The translations under genes were made by a program, and so were the position numbers. A stretch of 64,000 nt of DNA, taken from positions 595,699 to 659,698 of the forward strand of contig NZ_AP014568.1 of the NCBI RefSeq assembly GCF_000828895.1. Direction: 5' to 3'. The notes under the pieces are model-generated. The model made no database searches. It was not told the origin of the DNA and saw only the letters and a list, made by a program, of their open reading frames with translations. Shown here one piece after another: positions 9,652 through 19,326 of this stretch. The DNA is from Serpentinimonas raichei (GTDB lineage Bacteria > Pseudomonadota > Gammaproteobacteria > Burkholderiales > Burkholderiaceae_C). The stretch's first letter is position 1, and each line of letters begins with the position of its first letter.

Positions 9652-10830
9652 ATGCAAGAGATCGTCATCGTCGCCGCCGCCCGCACCGCCGTGGGCAAGT
9701 TTGGCGGCAGCTTGGCCAAAGTACCGGCGCCCGAACTCGGGGCCGCCGTGATCAAGGGCTTGCTGCAGCGCACTGGCTTGGCACCGGAACAGGTGGGTGA
9801 AGTGATCTTGGGCCAGGTGCTGGCCGCAGGCTCAGGGCAAAACCCAGCGCGCCAGGCCATGCTCAAAGCCGGTCTGGCCAAAGAAACCCCGGCCATGACC
9901 ATCAACGCCGTCTGCGGCTCGGGCCTGAAGGCGGTCATGCTGGCGGCGCAAGCCATAGCCACCGGCGACAGCGAGATCGTCATCGCGGGCGGCCAGGAAA
10001 ACATGAGCGCCAGCCCGCACCTGCTGCCCGCCAGCCGCGACGGCCAGCGCATGGGCGACTGGAAGCTGGTCGATTCGATGATCGTCGATGGCCTGTGGGA
10101 CGTTTACAACCAGTACCACATGGGCATTACGGCCGAAAACGTGGCCAAGGCGCACGGTATCACGCGTGAGATGCAAGACGCCCTGGCTGCGGCCAGCCAG
10201 CAAAAAGCCGCCGCCGCCCAAGACGCGGGCAAGTTCAAAGACGAGATCGTGCCAGTCCTGATCCCGCAGAAAAAAGGCGATGCGCTGGTCTTTGAGAGCG
10301 ACGAATACCTGAATCGCAAAAGCAACCTCGAAGCCCTCACCGGCCTGCGCCCGGCCTTCGACAAGGCCGGCACGGTGACGGCGGGCAACGCCTCGGGCAT
10401 CAACGACGGCGCCGCTGCGGTGCTGGTGATGTCGGCGGCCAAGGCGGCGGCGCTGGGCCTGACGCCACTGGCCACCATCCGCAGCTACGCCACCACCGGG
10501 CTGGACCCGAGCGTGATGGGCATGGGGCCGGTGTCGGCTTCGCAAAAAGCGCTGGCGCGTGCCGGCTGGGGCGTGGGCGAGGTCGATCTGTTCGAGCTCA
10601 ACGAGGCCTTTGCGGCGCAGGCCTGCGCGGTCAACCTCGGGCTTGGGGTCGATGCGGCCAAGGTCAACGTCAATGGCGGCGCCATCGCCATCGGGCACCC
10701 GATCGGGGCCTCGGGCTGCCGCGTGCTGGTCACGCTGCTGCACGAAATGCAGCGCCGCGGCGCCAAAAAAGGCCTGGCCGCGCTGTGCATCGGCGGCGGC
10801 ATGGGCGTGGCGCTCACCGTCGAGCGCTGA
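9652..10830 (+). CDS. phaA: Acetyl-CoA acetyltransferase (beta-ketothiolase)
   Basis: 392 aa. It condenses two acetyl-CoA to acetoacetyl-CoA. All catalytic residues of biosynthetic thiolases are present: C88 in VCGSGLKAV, H349 in GHPIGASG and C379 in LCIGGGMG. GGAG precedes the ATG. It lies 42 bp after phaC and 38 bp before phaB, so the three genes are probably one transcript. Confidence 0.97.
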   Translation: MQEIVIVAAARTAVGKFGGSLAKVPAPELGAAVIKGLLQRTGLAPEQVGEVILGQVLAAGSGQNPARQAMLKAGLAKETPAMTINAVCGSGLKAVMLAAQAIATGDSEIVIAGGQENMSASPHLLPASRDGQRMGDWKLVDSMIVDGLWDVYNQYHMGITAENVAKAHGITREMQDALAAASQQKAAAAQDAGKFKDEIVPVLIPQKKGDALVFESDEYLNRKSNLEALTGLRPAFDKAGTVTAGNASGINDGAAAVLVMSAAKAAALGLTPLATIRSYATTGLDPSVMGMGPVSASQKALARAGWGVGEVDLFELNEAFAAQACAVNLGLGVDAAKVNVNGGAIAIGHPIGASGCRVLVTLLHEMQRRGAKKGLAALCIGGGMGVALTVER

Positions 10831-10868
10831 AACGCAATTTTTTTTCCACCCAAACAGAGGGACAACAC

Positions 10869-11606
10869 ATGAATCAAAAAATCGCATACGTCACTGGCGG
10901 CATGGGCGGCATCGGCACCGCGATCTGCCAGCGCTTGGCCAAGGCGGGCTTCAAGGTCATCGCCGGCTGCGGCCCCACGCGCGACCACCAAAAGTGGATC
11001 GACGAGCAAGCCGCGCTGGGCTACACCTTCTACGCCAGCGTGGGCAACGTGGGCGAGTGGGACTCCACCGTCGAGGCCTTCACCAAGGCCAAGGCCGAGC
11101 ACGGCCCGATCGATGTGCTGGTCAACAACGCCGGCATCACGCGCGACCGCATGTTCCTGAAGATGACCAAAGAAGACTGGGACGCGGTGATCACCACCAA
11201 CCTCACCTCCATGTTCAACGTCACCAAGCAGGTGGTGCCGGATATGGTCGAGCGCGGCTGGGGCCGCATCATCCAGATTTCGTCGGTCAACGGCGAGAAG
11301 GGCCAAGCCGGGCAGACCAACTACTCGGCCGCCAAGGCCGGGATGCATGGCTTCACCATGGCGCTGGCGCAAGAAGTGGCGGCCAAGGGCGTGACGGTGA
11401 ATACCGTGAGCCCGGGCTACATCGGCACCGACATGGTGCGCGCCATCCGCCCCGACGTGCTGGAAAAGATCGTGGCCACGATTCCGGTCAAGCGCTTGGG
11501 CACGCCCGACGAAATCGGCTCCATCGTCACCTGGCTGGCGGGCGAAGACTCGGGCTTTACCACCGGGGCCGACTTTTCCTGCAACGGCGGCTTGCACATG
11601 GGGTGA
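10869..11606 (+). CDS. phaB: Acetoacetyl-CoA reductase (SDR)
   Basis: 245 aa. This short-chain dehydrogenase reduces acetoacetyl-CoA to (R)-3-hydroxybutyryl-CoA, usually with NADPH. The nucleotide-binding TGGMGGIG lies at the N-terminus, NNAG is in the middle and the catalytic pair is Y152-K156 in NYSAAKAG. The C-terminus FSCNGGLHMG is typical of PhaB. The start at 10869 follows GAGGGA; the frame is open earlier, but that part overlaps phaA. Confidence 0.97.
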   Translation: MNQKIAYVTGGMGGIGTAICQRLAKAGFKVIAGCGPTRDHQKWIDEQAALGYTFYASVGNVGEWDSTVEAFTKAKAEHGPIDVLVNNAGITRDRMFLKMTKEDWDAVITTNLTSMFNVTKQVVPDMVERGWGRIIQISSVNGEKGQAGQTNYSAAKAGMHGFTMALAQEVAAKGVTVNTVSPGYIGTDMVRAIRPDVLEKIVATIPVKRLGTPDEIGSIVTWLAGEDSGFTTGADFSCNGGLHMG

Positions 11607-11613
11607 TGCGTTT

Positions 11614-12993
11614 TCAGGCCGCCGCGCAGTGCTCGGCAGCCTGCAGGCCGCTGCGCACCGCCGCCTCCAGCGTGGCCGGGTAGGGCCCGTGCAGGTAGTC
11701 GCCGGCTGCCCACAGGCCGGGGGCGATGGCTGCGCTAGGGCGCTGCAAGCCGGGGGTGCAGGCAAAAGTGGCGCGTTTTTCGATCACCGTTTGCTGCACC
11801 CGCTCGCCGTGCAGGCCCAGCGCCTGCCGGGCTTGGTCCAGCACGGCGGCTTGCAGCGTGGCTTTGTCGGTGTCGCAGGCGCTGGCCACCAGGGCCAGTT
11901 CGGCCCATGCGCCGCCGGTTTCGGCTGGTGTGGCGGCGGCACGGCCCGCTTGCAACCAGTCGCGCCTGAAAGCGAACTGCGCCGGGCTGGCGCTGCCGCT
12001 GCTGCGCAGCGCCAGCATGGGGTGCGCGCTCGGCCACGGCTGGCGCAGCCAACCGGCCACATACACCGTGCCGATGGCGGTGTGCTGCAAGGCGGCTGCT
12101 TGCGCGATCCACTGCGCCGGGGCCTCGGGCAGGGTGCGCAGCAGGCGCGCGGCTTCGGTGGCCGGGCAGGCCAAAATCACGCGGTCGGCCTCGTATGCGG
12201 CGCTGGCGCTGTGCAAGCGCCAAGGGCCGTTCGTCGCGCTGCGTTCCAAGCCCAGGGCGCGCTGGCCCAGGTGCAGTTCGGCCCCTTGGTGCGTGAGCCA
12301 GCGCAGCGCCGCCAGTGGCAGCATATCGCCCAAGCAGGTGCGCGGCAGCAGCAGTTGCGAAGCGCGCCAGGGCGGATGGCCGGCCCCGAGCAAGGCGTCG
12401 CGCAGCACGGTCAGGAACACCTGCGCGCTGGCCTGCTGCGCCGGGGTGTTGAGGGCGGCCACGCACAGCGGCTCGATGAAATCTTGCCACACCCGCTGCG
12501 GCAGGCCGGCGCACAGGTCGGCCACGCTCTCGCTGGGCAGGCAGGCAAAGCCCCTCATGCGCCAGCGCACCGCCGCCATCAACAAGGCGGCCCGGTCGCG
12601 CCCGCTCCAGCCGCGCGCGCAGGCGATCGCCGCCACGGTGTCGAGCGGGGCGGGCCAGCGCTGCGCCCAGTCCGGGGTGGCCAGCCCGCTGCCGTCGGCA
12701 AAGCGCAAGTCCAGCGGCATGGCGTGCAAATGGTCGGGCAGGTACAGCCCCAGCCGCTGCAGCAGGCCGAGGGTCTGGGTGTAGGCCCCGATCAGGATGT
12801 GTTGGCCGTTGTCGAGCGGCATCGGCAGGTCGGGCGGGCAGTCCGGGCTAGGCGTAGGCTCCAGCGCCCGCGCCCGCCCGCCCCAAACCCGCGCCGCCTC
12901 CAGCAGCGTGACGCGGCAGCCGCGCTCACTGGCGCGCACCGCCGCCGCCAGCCCGGCCCAGCCACCGCCGACGATCAAGACCCTCCGGTTCAC
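11614..12993 (-). CDS. hpnE: Hydroxysqualene dehydroxylase
   Basis: 459 aa, GTG start. The N-terminal VLIVGGGWAGLAAAV followed by the acidic strand end TLLEAARVWGGRA is an FAD-binding amine-oxidase-like Rossmann fold, characteristic of HpnE. The enzyme removes the hydroxyl of hydroxysqualene to give squalene, the third step after HpnC and HpnD. It is the last gene of the minus-strand run, 34 bp after hpnD, and converges with phaB, only 7 bp apart. Confidence 0.92.
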   Translation of the reverse strand: MNRRVLIVGGGWAGLAAAVRASERGCRVTLLEAARVWGGRARALEPTPSPDCPPDLPMPLDNGQHILIGAYTQTLGLLQRLGLYLPDHLHAMPLDLRFADGSGLATPDWAQRWPAPLDTVAAIACARGWSGRDRAALLMAAVRWRMRGFACLPSESVADLCAGLPQRVWQDFIEPLCVAALNTPAQQASAQVFLTVLRDALLGAGHPPWRASQLLLPRTCLGDMLPLAALRWLTHQGAELHLGQRALGLERSATNGPWRLHSASAAYEADRVILACPATEAARLLRTLPEAPAQWIAQAAALQHTAIGTVYVAGWLRQPWPSAHPMLALRSSGSASPAQFAFRRDWLQAGRAAATPAETGGAWAELALVASACDTDKATLQAAVLDQARQALGLHGERVQQTVIEKRATFACTPGLQRPSAAIAPGLWAAGDYLHGPYPATLEAAVRSGLQAAEHCAAA

Positions 12994-13027
12994 GGCCTGC
13001 GCCCCTTGGGGCTGCTCGCGCCCGGCC

Positions 13028-13894
13028 TCACAGCCGCCCCAGCGCTTGCACCTTCCAGGCCAGCCAGAACTTGCGCAGCGGCGTCAGGCGCACGCGCTGC
13101 GTCAACACCTGTTGCGGGTCGGCGGCGATTTGGTGCAGCAGCGTGCGGTAGATGCTGGCCATCATCAGCCCCGGTTTTTGGGCGCGCCGGTCGGCCGCGG
13201 GCAGCAGCGCCAGCGCCTCCTCATAGACACCCAGCGCGCGCTCGATCTGAAAGCGCAGCAGCGCCTGAAAGCGCGGCTCGAAGCCGGGCTCGGCCCCTTG
13301 GCCGCGCTTGAGCAGCTCGTGCGCCTTCACCTCGAAGCGCTGCAATTCGTTGATGGGCAGGTAGATGCGCCCGCGCAGCGCGTCTTCGCCGACGTCGCGG
13401 ATGATGTTGGTCAGTTGCAGCGCCAGCCCGAGCCGGTGTGCGTAGGCGGTGGTCTGGGCCTCGTGTTGGCCGAAAATGCGCGCCGCCACCTCGCCCACCA
13501 CGCCGGCCACCAAATGGCAGTAGCGTTGCAAGCCGGGGTAGTCGAGGTAGCGCGACTGCTCCAGGTCCATCTGACAGCCGTCGATGATTTGCAGCAGGTG
13601 GCTGGCCTCGACACCGTAGGCGGCCAAGTGCGGTTGCAGCGCCTGCAGGGCCGGGTGCTCGGGTGCGCCATGCGCCGCGTCGAAGCAGCGCGCCACTTGC
13701 TGGCGCCACCAGTGCAGCTTGAGCTGCGCCACCGAGGGGTCGCGGGCCTCATCGACCACGTCGTCGATCTCGCGGCAATAGTCGTAAAAGGCGGTGATGG
13801 CGGCACGCCGCGGTGGCGGCAAAAACAAGAAGGCGTAGTAAAAGCTGCTGCCGGAGGCGGCGGCTTTTTGCTGGGCGTAGGCTTGGGGGGTCAT
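13028..13894 (-). CDS. hpnD: Presqualene diphosphate synthase
   Basis: 288 aa trans-isoprenyl diphosphate synthase fold. The first aspartate-rich motif is YCREIDDVVDEARD and the second is LTNIIRDVGED, both needed to bind the Mg-diphosphates. FYYAFLFLPPPRRAA at the N-terminus is typical of HpnD. It condenses two farnesyl diphosphates to presqualene diphosphate. It lies 51 bp downstream of an RND permease gene, an uncommon neighbour. Confidence 0.92.
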   Translation of the reverse strand: MTPQAYAQQKAAASGSSFYYAFLFLPPPRRAAITAFYDYCREIDDVVDEARDPSVAQLKLHWWRQQVARCFDAAHGAPEHPALQALQPHLAAYGVEASHLLQIIDGCQMDLEQSRYLDYPGLQRYCHLVAGVVGEVAARIFGQHEAQTTAYAHRLGLALQLTNIIRDVGEDALRGRIYLPINELQRFEVKAHELLKRGQGAEPGFEPRFQALLRFQIERALGVYEEALALLPAADRRAQKPGLMMASIYRTLLHQIAADPQQVLTQRVRLTPLRKFWLAWKVQALGRL

Positions 13895-13945
13895 GTTTTG
13901 GGGGCGTGCTGAAGGCGCTGAGCTGGCGGCATTGGGCCCAAGGCC

Positions 13946-16900
13946 TCAGGGCGCAGGCGCTGCCGCACCGCTGCGGCTCAAGGGCGAGTAGCGCATGAAG
14001 GTGTGATAGAGCAAAGGCACCACGAACAGCGTGAGCACGGTCGAAACCGCCAGCCCATAGACGATGCTGGCCGCCACCGGACCCCACAGCAGGCTCTCGC
14101 CCCCCAGGCCGAAGGCGAGCGAGGCCAGTCCGCCGATGGTGGTGCTGCTGGTGATGATGACCGGCACCACGCGCCGGCGCGCCGCATAGAGCGTGGCGTG
14201 CAGCACGCTCATGCCGGCGCGCAGCCGCTCGTTGGCGGCGTCGATCAGCACGATGGCCGAATTGACCGCAATCCCGCCCAGCGCAATCACCCCGTACAGG
14301 GTGTAGAGCGAAAGCGGGTTGCCACTGATGGCCAGCCCAAAAGCCACCCCGGCAAAGGCCAGCGGCACCGCCACCAGCACCATCAGCGGCTGGAAGTAGC
14401 TGCGAAACTGCGCCGCCAGAATCAGGTAGATCAGCCCGATGCCAAACAGGAACAGCACCCCCATCGCGTCCAGGCTTTCTTCGATGTCTTCGAGTTCGCC
14501 GGTGAAATCGAGGTCGATGCCGGGGTGTTGGGCGCGGATGCGCTCCCAGCCGGCTTTGACAATTTGGTTGGCTTCGCGGGTGTCGGTGAGCTCGCGGTTG
14601 AGGTTGGCTTGCACGGTCACGGTGCGGCGCAGGTTGTAATGCCGTATGGCCCCGCGCCCCGGTTGCACCTGCACCTCGACCAAGGTGCCTAGGCGCGCGA
14701 TCTGCCCATTGGGCAGCGCCACCGGTTCGTTGAGCAGCTCTGCCGGGTCTTGGCGCAGGCCCAGCGCCGAGCTGCTGCGCACCTTGAGCTCGATGCGGTC
14801 GCCCCCGACGCGGGTGAAGGCCACCGTTTCGCCATCCACCGCCAGCCGCACCAGCCGCGTGGCCTGCTGCGCACTGAGCCCGAGCTCGCGCAGGGTGTCG
14901 TGGCGCAGGCTCAGTTGCAACAGCGGGCGGCCGGGCAGGTTGTCGTCCTGCACGTCTTTGGTGCCGGGAATGGCGCGCACCAGTTCCTTGATGTCCTCGG
15001 CGGCGCGCTGAATCTGGTCGAAATCGTCGCCGCGCACGCGGATGTTGATCGGCATGCCCGTGGGCGGGCCGCCGGTGAAGATGAAGAAGCTCTTGTCGCC
15101 CGGCGTGTCCAGGGCCTCGATGTAGTCGCGCATGGCATCGACCACCTCCTGCACCTCGCGCGCGTCACCCGTGCGCGGATTGAGCGAGACGAAAATCTGG
15201 CCGAAGTTGTCGCCATAAACCGGTTCGGCCTCGGTGAACATGAGCCCAGCGGTGCTCGACACCGAGCGCGCCTCGTGCCCCGCATCGGCTGGCCCCACGC
15301 CTTGCAGGCGCGCGCGCACCGCCTGCTCGACCGTCTCGGTGGCCGCCAGCGTCTGCTCCAACGTGGCGTTGGCGGGCATGTTCACGTTCACGTAGAAAGC
15401 GCGAATCGGGTCGAAAGCAAAGAACTGCACCCGCACCACCCCCACCGCGTACAGGGCCACGGCCAGCCCGATGATGGCCAGCGCCAGCGCCGAAAAGCGC
15501 TTGGGGCGGCGCAGCACGTAGGCCAGCCACTGCGCATAACGCAACCGGATGCTGCGGTTGAAGGCGTTGCGCCAGAGTTGCATGCGCGACGGGGCACGCT
15601 CCAGCCGCATTCCCACCAGTTGGATGTGCACCGGCAGCATCCAGAACGCCTGGATGAGCGAGATCGCCAGCGCCAGCGTGACCACGAAGGGGATAATGAA
15701 CATGAAATCGCCCACGATGCCGGGCAGCAGCATCAGCGGCATGAAGGCGGCCATGGTGGTGGCCACCGAAGCCAGCACCGGTTTCCAGACTTCGGCAATG
15801 CCATCCAGACTGGCTTGCAGCGCTTTTTGGCCGCGCTCGATGCGGTAATAAATCGATTCGGCCACCACCACCGCGTCATCGACCAGCATCCCGAGCGCGA
15901 TCACCACCCCCAGCAGCACCGAGATGTTGAGCGTGTAGCCCAGCGGCGCCAGCAGCGCGAAGGTGCCCATGAGCGAAAACGGAATGCCCAGCGCCACCAG
16001 CGCGCCAATGCGCGAACCCAGGAACAGCCAGCACACCGCCAGCACCAGCAACATGCCATACAGGGCATTGGTCTGCATGATGCCGATGGCTTCGCGTGTG
16101 GGCACGGTCTGGTCGTCGCTCAGCTCCAGCCGCAGGCCGCTGAGCGCCAGCGTGGGGTTTTGCGCTTCGATGTAGGCCCCCACGCGCTCGACCAGTTCCA
16201 GCGTGTTGGTGCCGGCGGTTTTGGTAAAGGGCAAGGAGATGGCCGGCTGGCCGTTGACCGACGCCAGTTGCGAGGCCAAGGCGCGGTCGCGCTCGATGCG
16301 CGCCACGTCGCCCAAGCGCGCCGAAGCGCCGGGCCGGGACGGTGACAGCACCGGCAGGCTGGCGAGCTGCGCCGGGTCCAGCAGCACCCCGCGCACGCTC
16401 ACCGACCAGGCACCGTCTTCGGTTTTGAGGGTGCCCGCGGAGCTGTCGCGCCACCACAGGCGCAGGGTGTCGGCCACGTCGGTGGCGGTCAGCCCGAGAG
16501 CGGCCAGCGCCACCGGGTCGGGGCTGACGCGCAGCACCGGGTCGCGCAGCCCCGAGGCAAAGACCTGGTCGATGCCCGTGATGCGCTCCATGTCGTCTTG
16601 GATGCGGCGGCCGTTGAGGCGCAGCGTTTCGTCGTTGGCCAAGCCGATGAGTTGCACGGTGGCGGTCGGGAAGCCGCTGGAGGAGGTGATCTCCATCACG
16701 CGCGGGTCGTTGGCTTCAGGCGGCAGTTCGGCGGTGGCGGCGTTTTGAATCTCGCGCCGCAAATCGTTCATGCGCTGGCTGAATACGCGCGGGCTGATCT
16801 CGTGAAAGCGCACCAAAATGCTGGAGACGGTTTCGCGCGAGGTCGAGGTGACAAAGCGCACATCGGCCACGCCGGCGATGGCGTCTTCGAGCGGGTTGGT

Positions 16901-17089
16901 GACGAGCTGCTCGATGTCCTCGGCGCTGGCACCGGGCAACGCGGTGGTGATGGTGACCCAGTTGAAGTTGATCTCTGGGTCTTGCTCGCGCGGCATGGAC
17001 AGGTAGCTGAGCAGGCCCATCAAAATCACCACCACAAAGGCGATGTTGGCCAGCGGGTGGTTGGTGAGCAAGGAGCGCAGAAAATTCAT
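13946..17089 (-). CDS. RND-family efflux permease (HAE1/AcrB-like)
   Basis: 1047 aa, full AcrB length. It is an inner-membrane proton-driven transporter with twelve TM helices and two large periplasmic loops. The start MNFLRSLLTNHPLANIAF, the porter segment TTALPGASAEDIEQLVTNPLE and the proton-relay aspartates in ALGMLVDDAVVVAE (TM4) are all present. A second TM block near the C-terminus contains YGVIALGGIAVNSAI. The adaptor gene is 16 bp upstream; no TolC-type outer-membrane gene is near. Its place between hpnC and hpnD suggests a lipid or hydrophobic substrate, which is inference only. Confidence 0.93.
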   Translation of the reverse strand: MNFLRSLLTNHPLANIAFVVVILMGLLSYLSMPREQDPEINFNWVTITTALPGASAEDIEQLVTNPLEDAIAGVADVRFVTSTSRETVSSILVRFHEISPRVFSQRMNDLRREIQNAATAELPPEANDPRVMEITSSSGFPTATVQLIGLANDETLRLNGRRIQDDMERITGIDQVFASGLRDPVLRVSPDPVALAALGLTATDVADTLRLWWRDSSAGTLKTEDGAWSVSVRGVLLDPAQLASLPVLSPSRPGASARLGDVARIERDRALASQLASVNGQPAISLPFTKTAGTNTLELVERVGAYIEAQNPTLALSGLRLELSDDQTVPTREAIGIMQTNALYGMLLVLAVCWLFLGSRIGALVALGIPFSLMGTFALLAPLGYTLNISVLLGVVIALGMLVDDAVVVAESIYYRIERGQKALQASLDGIAEVWKPVLASVATTMAAFMPLMLLPGIVGDFMFIIPFVVTLALAISLIQAFWMLPVHIQLVGMRLERAPSRMQLWRNAFNRSIRLRYAQWLAYVLRRPKRFSALALAIIGLAVALYAVGVVRVQFFAFDPIRAFYVNVNMPANATLEQTLAATETVEQAVRARLQGVGPADAGHEARSVSSTAGLMFTEAEPVYGDNFGQIFVSLNPRTGDAREVQEVVDAMRDYIEALDTPGDKSFFIFTGGPPTGMPINIRVRGDDFDQIQRAAEDIKELVRAIPGTKDVQDDNLPGRPLLQLSLRHDTLRELGLSAQQATRLVRLAVDGETVAFTRVGGDRIELKVRSSSALGLRQDPAELLNEPVALPNGQIARLGTLVEVQVQPGRGAIRHYNLRRTVTVQANLNRELTDTREANQIVKAGWERIRAQHPGIDLDFTGELEDIEESLDAMGVLFLFGIGLIYLILAAQFRSYFQPLMVLVAVPLAFAGVAFGLAISGNPLSLYTLYGVIALGGIAVNSAIVLIDAANERLRAGMSVLHATLYAARRRVVPVIITSSTTIGGLASLAFGLGGESLLWGPVAASIVYGLAVSTVLTLFVVPLLYHTFMRYSPLSRSGAAAPAP

Positions 17090-17105
17090 GGCAAGTCTGC
17101 GCGTT

Positions 17106-18296
17106 TTAATTGAGGGTCTGGCCGTCGTTTAGCGCAGCCTGCCCGCGCACCACCACCAGGGTTGCGGGCGGCAGGTCGGTGGGGACGGCGCGCCCTTCTT
17201 GCGCCCTGGGCAAAGCCACGAAGCGCGCCTGCTGGCCTTGGCGCACAAAAATGCCAAGCTCGCTGCCCCGGCGCACCAGCAGTGCGGCCGGGATGTGGGG
17301 CTGCGGGTCGCGCCAGCGCAACACCCCGCTGCTGCCGGGTGGGGCGCTCGCTGCGGCGGCATCGGCAACGGCCGGGGTCCAGCCCAGGCGCACGGCGTGG
17401 GCCCGGTTGGCGGTTTGCACGGTGGGGCTGGCGCGCAGCAGGCGCAGCTCCAACAGCTCCAGGCTGCCTTGGGGCTGGAACTGCCAAGCTGTGGCGCGCC
17501 GCAGCCCTTGCAACTCGGCCGGTGGCACATGGGCTTGCAGCTCGGTGGCCCCGCTTTCGGCCAGCAGGTACAGCGGCGCACCGGGGGCTACCGCTTCGCC
17601 CACTTGCGCCATGCGCTGCACCACGGTGCCGGCAAAGGGGGCCAGCACGCGGGTGCGCTCCAGTTGGCGCCGGGCGCTGCGCAACTGCGCTTCGGCGCTG
17701 GCCAAGTCGGCCTGCTGCAGCGCCACCTCGGTTTCGCGCTGCGTCAGCGCTTCTTTGGAGAAAAAGCCCTGCGCCACCAGGTCGCGGGCGCGCTGCAACT
17801 GCGTCAGGCCCAGTTGCAGCCGGGCCATGGCGGCATCGCGCCCGGCTTGCGCGCGCTGCAGCGCCAGCTCGTGGTCGGTCGGGTCGATTTGCACCAGCAG
17901 CTCGCCACGGCGCACCGTGGCTCCCACGTCGGCAGTCCAGCGCTGCACCGTGCCAGCCACTTCGGCGCTCAGGCGCGATTCGTTGCGCGCCAGCACGGAG
18001 GCGGCGGCGCTGCGCTCGGGCTGCAGCCACACGCTGTCTAGGCGCGCGGTTTGCACGCTGGCGGCGGGGCTGGCACTGGGCGCTGTGGCGGTGCCGGGTG
18101 CAGCGGGTGCATTCTGGGTGGCTTGGGTGGCTTGGGCCCAGGCAGGGGTGGCGGTCAGCAGGCCAGCCAAGGCGGCAGCAAAGGCGAAGGCGAGCACAGG
18201 CACCCGCTTAGGCCCAGCGGCCTGTTGTGCAGGCACGACATGGCTGGAGGAGGCGGAGGGAGCGGCGGCTGCCATCGGGTGTGGGAGGCGGATCAT
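17106..18296 (-). CDS. RND efflux periplasmic adaptor (membrane fusion protein)
   Basis: 396 aa from the ATG at 18296, which overlaps the hpnC stop in an ATGA, so translation is coupled. A long N-region precedes the hydrophobic signal segment ending ATPAWAQA. After a Pro/Ala/Thr-rich linker come a lipoyl half-motif (VRRGELLVQIDPTDHELALQ), a coiled-coil hairpin rich in Gln/Ala/Arg, and the second half (RVLAPFAGTVVQRMAQVGE). The C-terminal barrel is shorter than in AcrA. It should bridge the RND permease to an outer-membrane channel encoded elsewhere. Confidence 0.88.
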   Translation of the reverse strand: MIRLPHPMAAAAPSASSSHVVPAQQAAGPKRVPVLAFAFAAALAGLLTATPAWAQATQATQNAPAAPGTATAPSASPAASVQTARLDSVWLQPERSAAASVLARNESRLSAEVAGTVQRWTADVGATVRRGELLVQIDPTDHELALQRAQAGRDAAMARLQLGLTQLQRARDLVAQGFFSKEALTQRETEVALQQADLASAEAQLRSARRQLERTRVLAPFAGTVVQRMAQVGEAVAPGAPLYLLAESGATELQAHVPPAELQGLRRATAWQFQPQGSLELLELRLLRASPTVQTANRAHAVRLGWTPAVADAAAASAPPGSSGVLRWRDPQPHIPAALLVRRGSELGIFVRQGQQARFVALPRAQEGRAVPTDLPPATLVVVRGQAALNDGQTLN

Positions 18297-19222
18297 GGGG
18301 TGGTTTCCTGATGGGGCACAGAAGGCAAGGGCAGCGCAGCCGCCGGCCGCCAGAGCGCGCGCCAGAGCAGCAGCGGGGCGTCGCGGGCGTGCAAGCGAGG
18401 GCGCTGGCACCAGGTGCGGCCGTTCAATGCCTCGATTTTGTCCAAAATGCGCAAGCCCCCCTGCACCACCAGCCGCAATTCCCAGCCCACACGGCCGGGC
18501 AAGCGCCACGCCAGCGGGGCGCCTTGGCCCATCAGAGCGCGGGCCTGGGCGCACAGTTCCAACACCATCGCCTCGGCCGGTGCGTGCTCGGTGGCATCGG
18601 GGTGCAGGCTGGCCAGTGCCACCCCGTGGCGCTGCAAGGCCGAAAGCGGCAGGTAGTGTCGCTGGCGCGGCAGATCCAGGCTCAAATCCTGCCAGAAGTT
18701 GATCAGTTGCAGCGCGCTGCAAATGGCGTCGCTCTGGCGCAGCGAGGGCTCGTCGCACACGCCATAGAGGTGCAGCAGCAAGCGCCCGATCGGGTTGGCC
18801 GAGCGGCTGCAGTAGTCCAGCAGATCGGTCAAATCGGCATAAGGCTGGCCGCTGGCCGTGCGGCGCACGTCTTGCTCGAAGGCGTCGAGCAGGTGCAGCA
18901 GCGGCTCCAGCGGCAATTGCCTAGCGCGCACCTGCTGCGCCAGCGGCTGCATGATCTGCGGCCAGCGCCCGACCGGGTTTGGAGTTGGGTCGGACACCGC
19001 AGGAGCCGCCACCGCTGCCAAAAATTCGGCCCGGTAGGCTTGCAGATCGAGCAGGCGCTGCGCCGCGCTGGCGTGGCCTTCGTCGGCCATGTCGTCGGCG
19101 CAGCGCGCGTAGGCGTAGATGGCCCGCACCGGCTCGCGCAAGGCAGGCGGGCACAACCACGACGCCACCGGAAAGTTCTCGTAGTGCGCCACACCTTGAA
19201 CGGGGTTTACCATTAGATGCAT
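18293..19222 (-). CDS. hpnC: Hydroxysqualene synthase HpnC
   Basis: 309 aa. VAHYENFPVASWLCPPALR is the hallmark HpnC start. The first Asp motif reads ARCADDMADEG and the second INFWQDLSLDLPRQRHYLP. It converts presqualene diphosphate to hydroxysqualene. It is the first gene of the five-gene minus-strand run with the RND pump, hpnD and hpnE. ATG codons at 19222 and 19213 are both possible; neither has a clear Shine-Dalgarno. No squalene-hopene cyclase is in the window. Confidence 0.92.
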   Translation of the reverse strand: MHLMVNPVQGVAHYENFPVASWLCPPALREPVRAIYAYARCADDMADEGHASAAQRLLDLQAYRAEFLAAVAAPAVSDPTPNPVGRWPQIMQPLAQQVRARQLPLEPLLHLLDAFEQDVRRTASGQPYADLTDLLDYCSRSANPIGRLLLHLYGVCDEPSLRQSDAICSALQLINFWQDLSLDLPRQRHYLPLSALQRHGVALASLHPDATEHAPAEAMVLELCAQARALMGQGAPLAWRLPGRVGWELRLVVQGGLRILDKIEALNGRTWCQRPRLHARDAPLLLWRALWRPAAALPLPSVPHQETTP

Positions 19223-19267
19223 TATGCCGTGCGGTGCGGGTTGTCGCGGGGCTGATCGGGGCTGCCT

Positions 19268-19273
19268 TACAAT
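19268..19273 (+). promoter_or_regulatory. TACAAT -10 element before tRNA-Leu
   Basis: TACAAT lies 53 bp before the mature tRNA 5' end. TTGTCG at 19241-19246 is a possible -35, but the 21-nt spacing is long, so only the -10 is supported. Confidence 0.35.
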
Positions 19274-19326
19274 TCCCGCTTTCCCGCGTCAAACCAAGGT
19301 CTGTCCTTGCTTGGGCGCGGTCAGGC

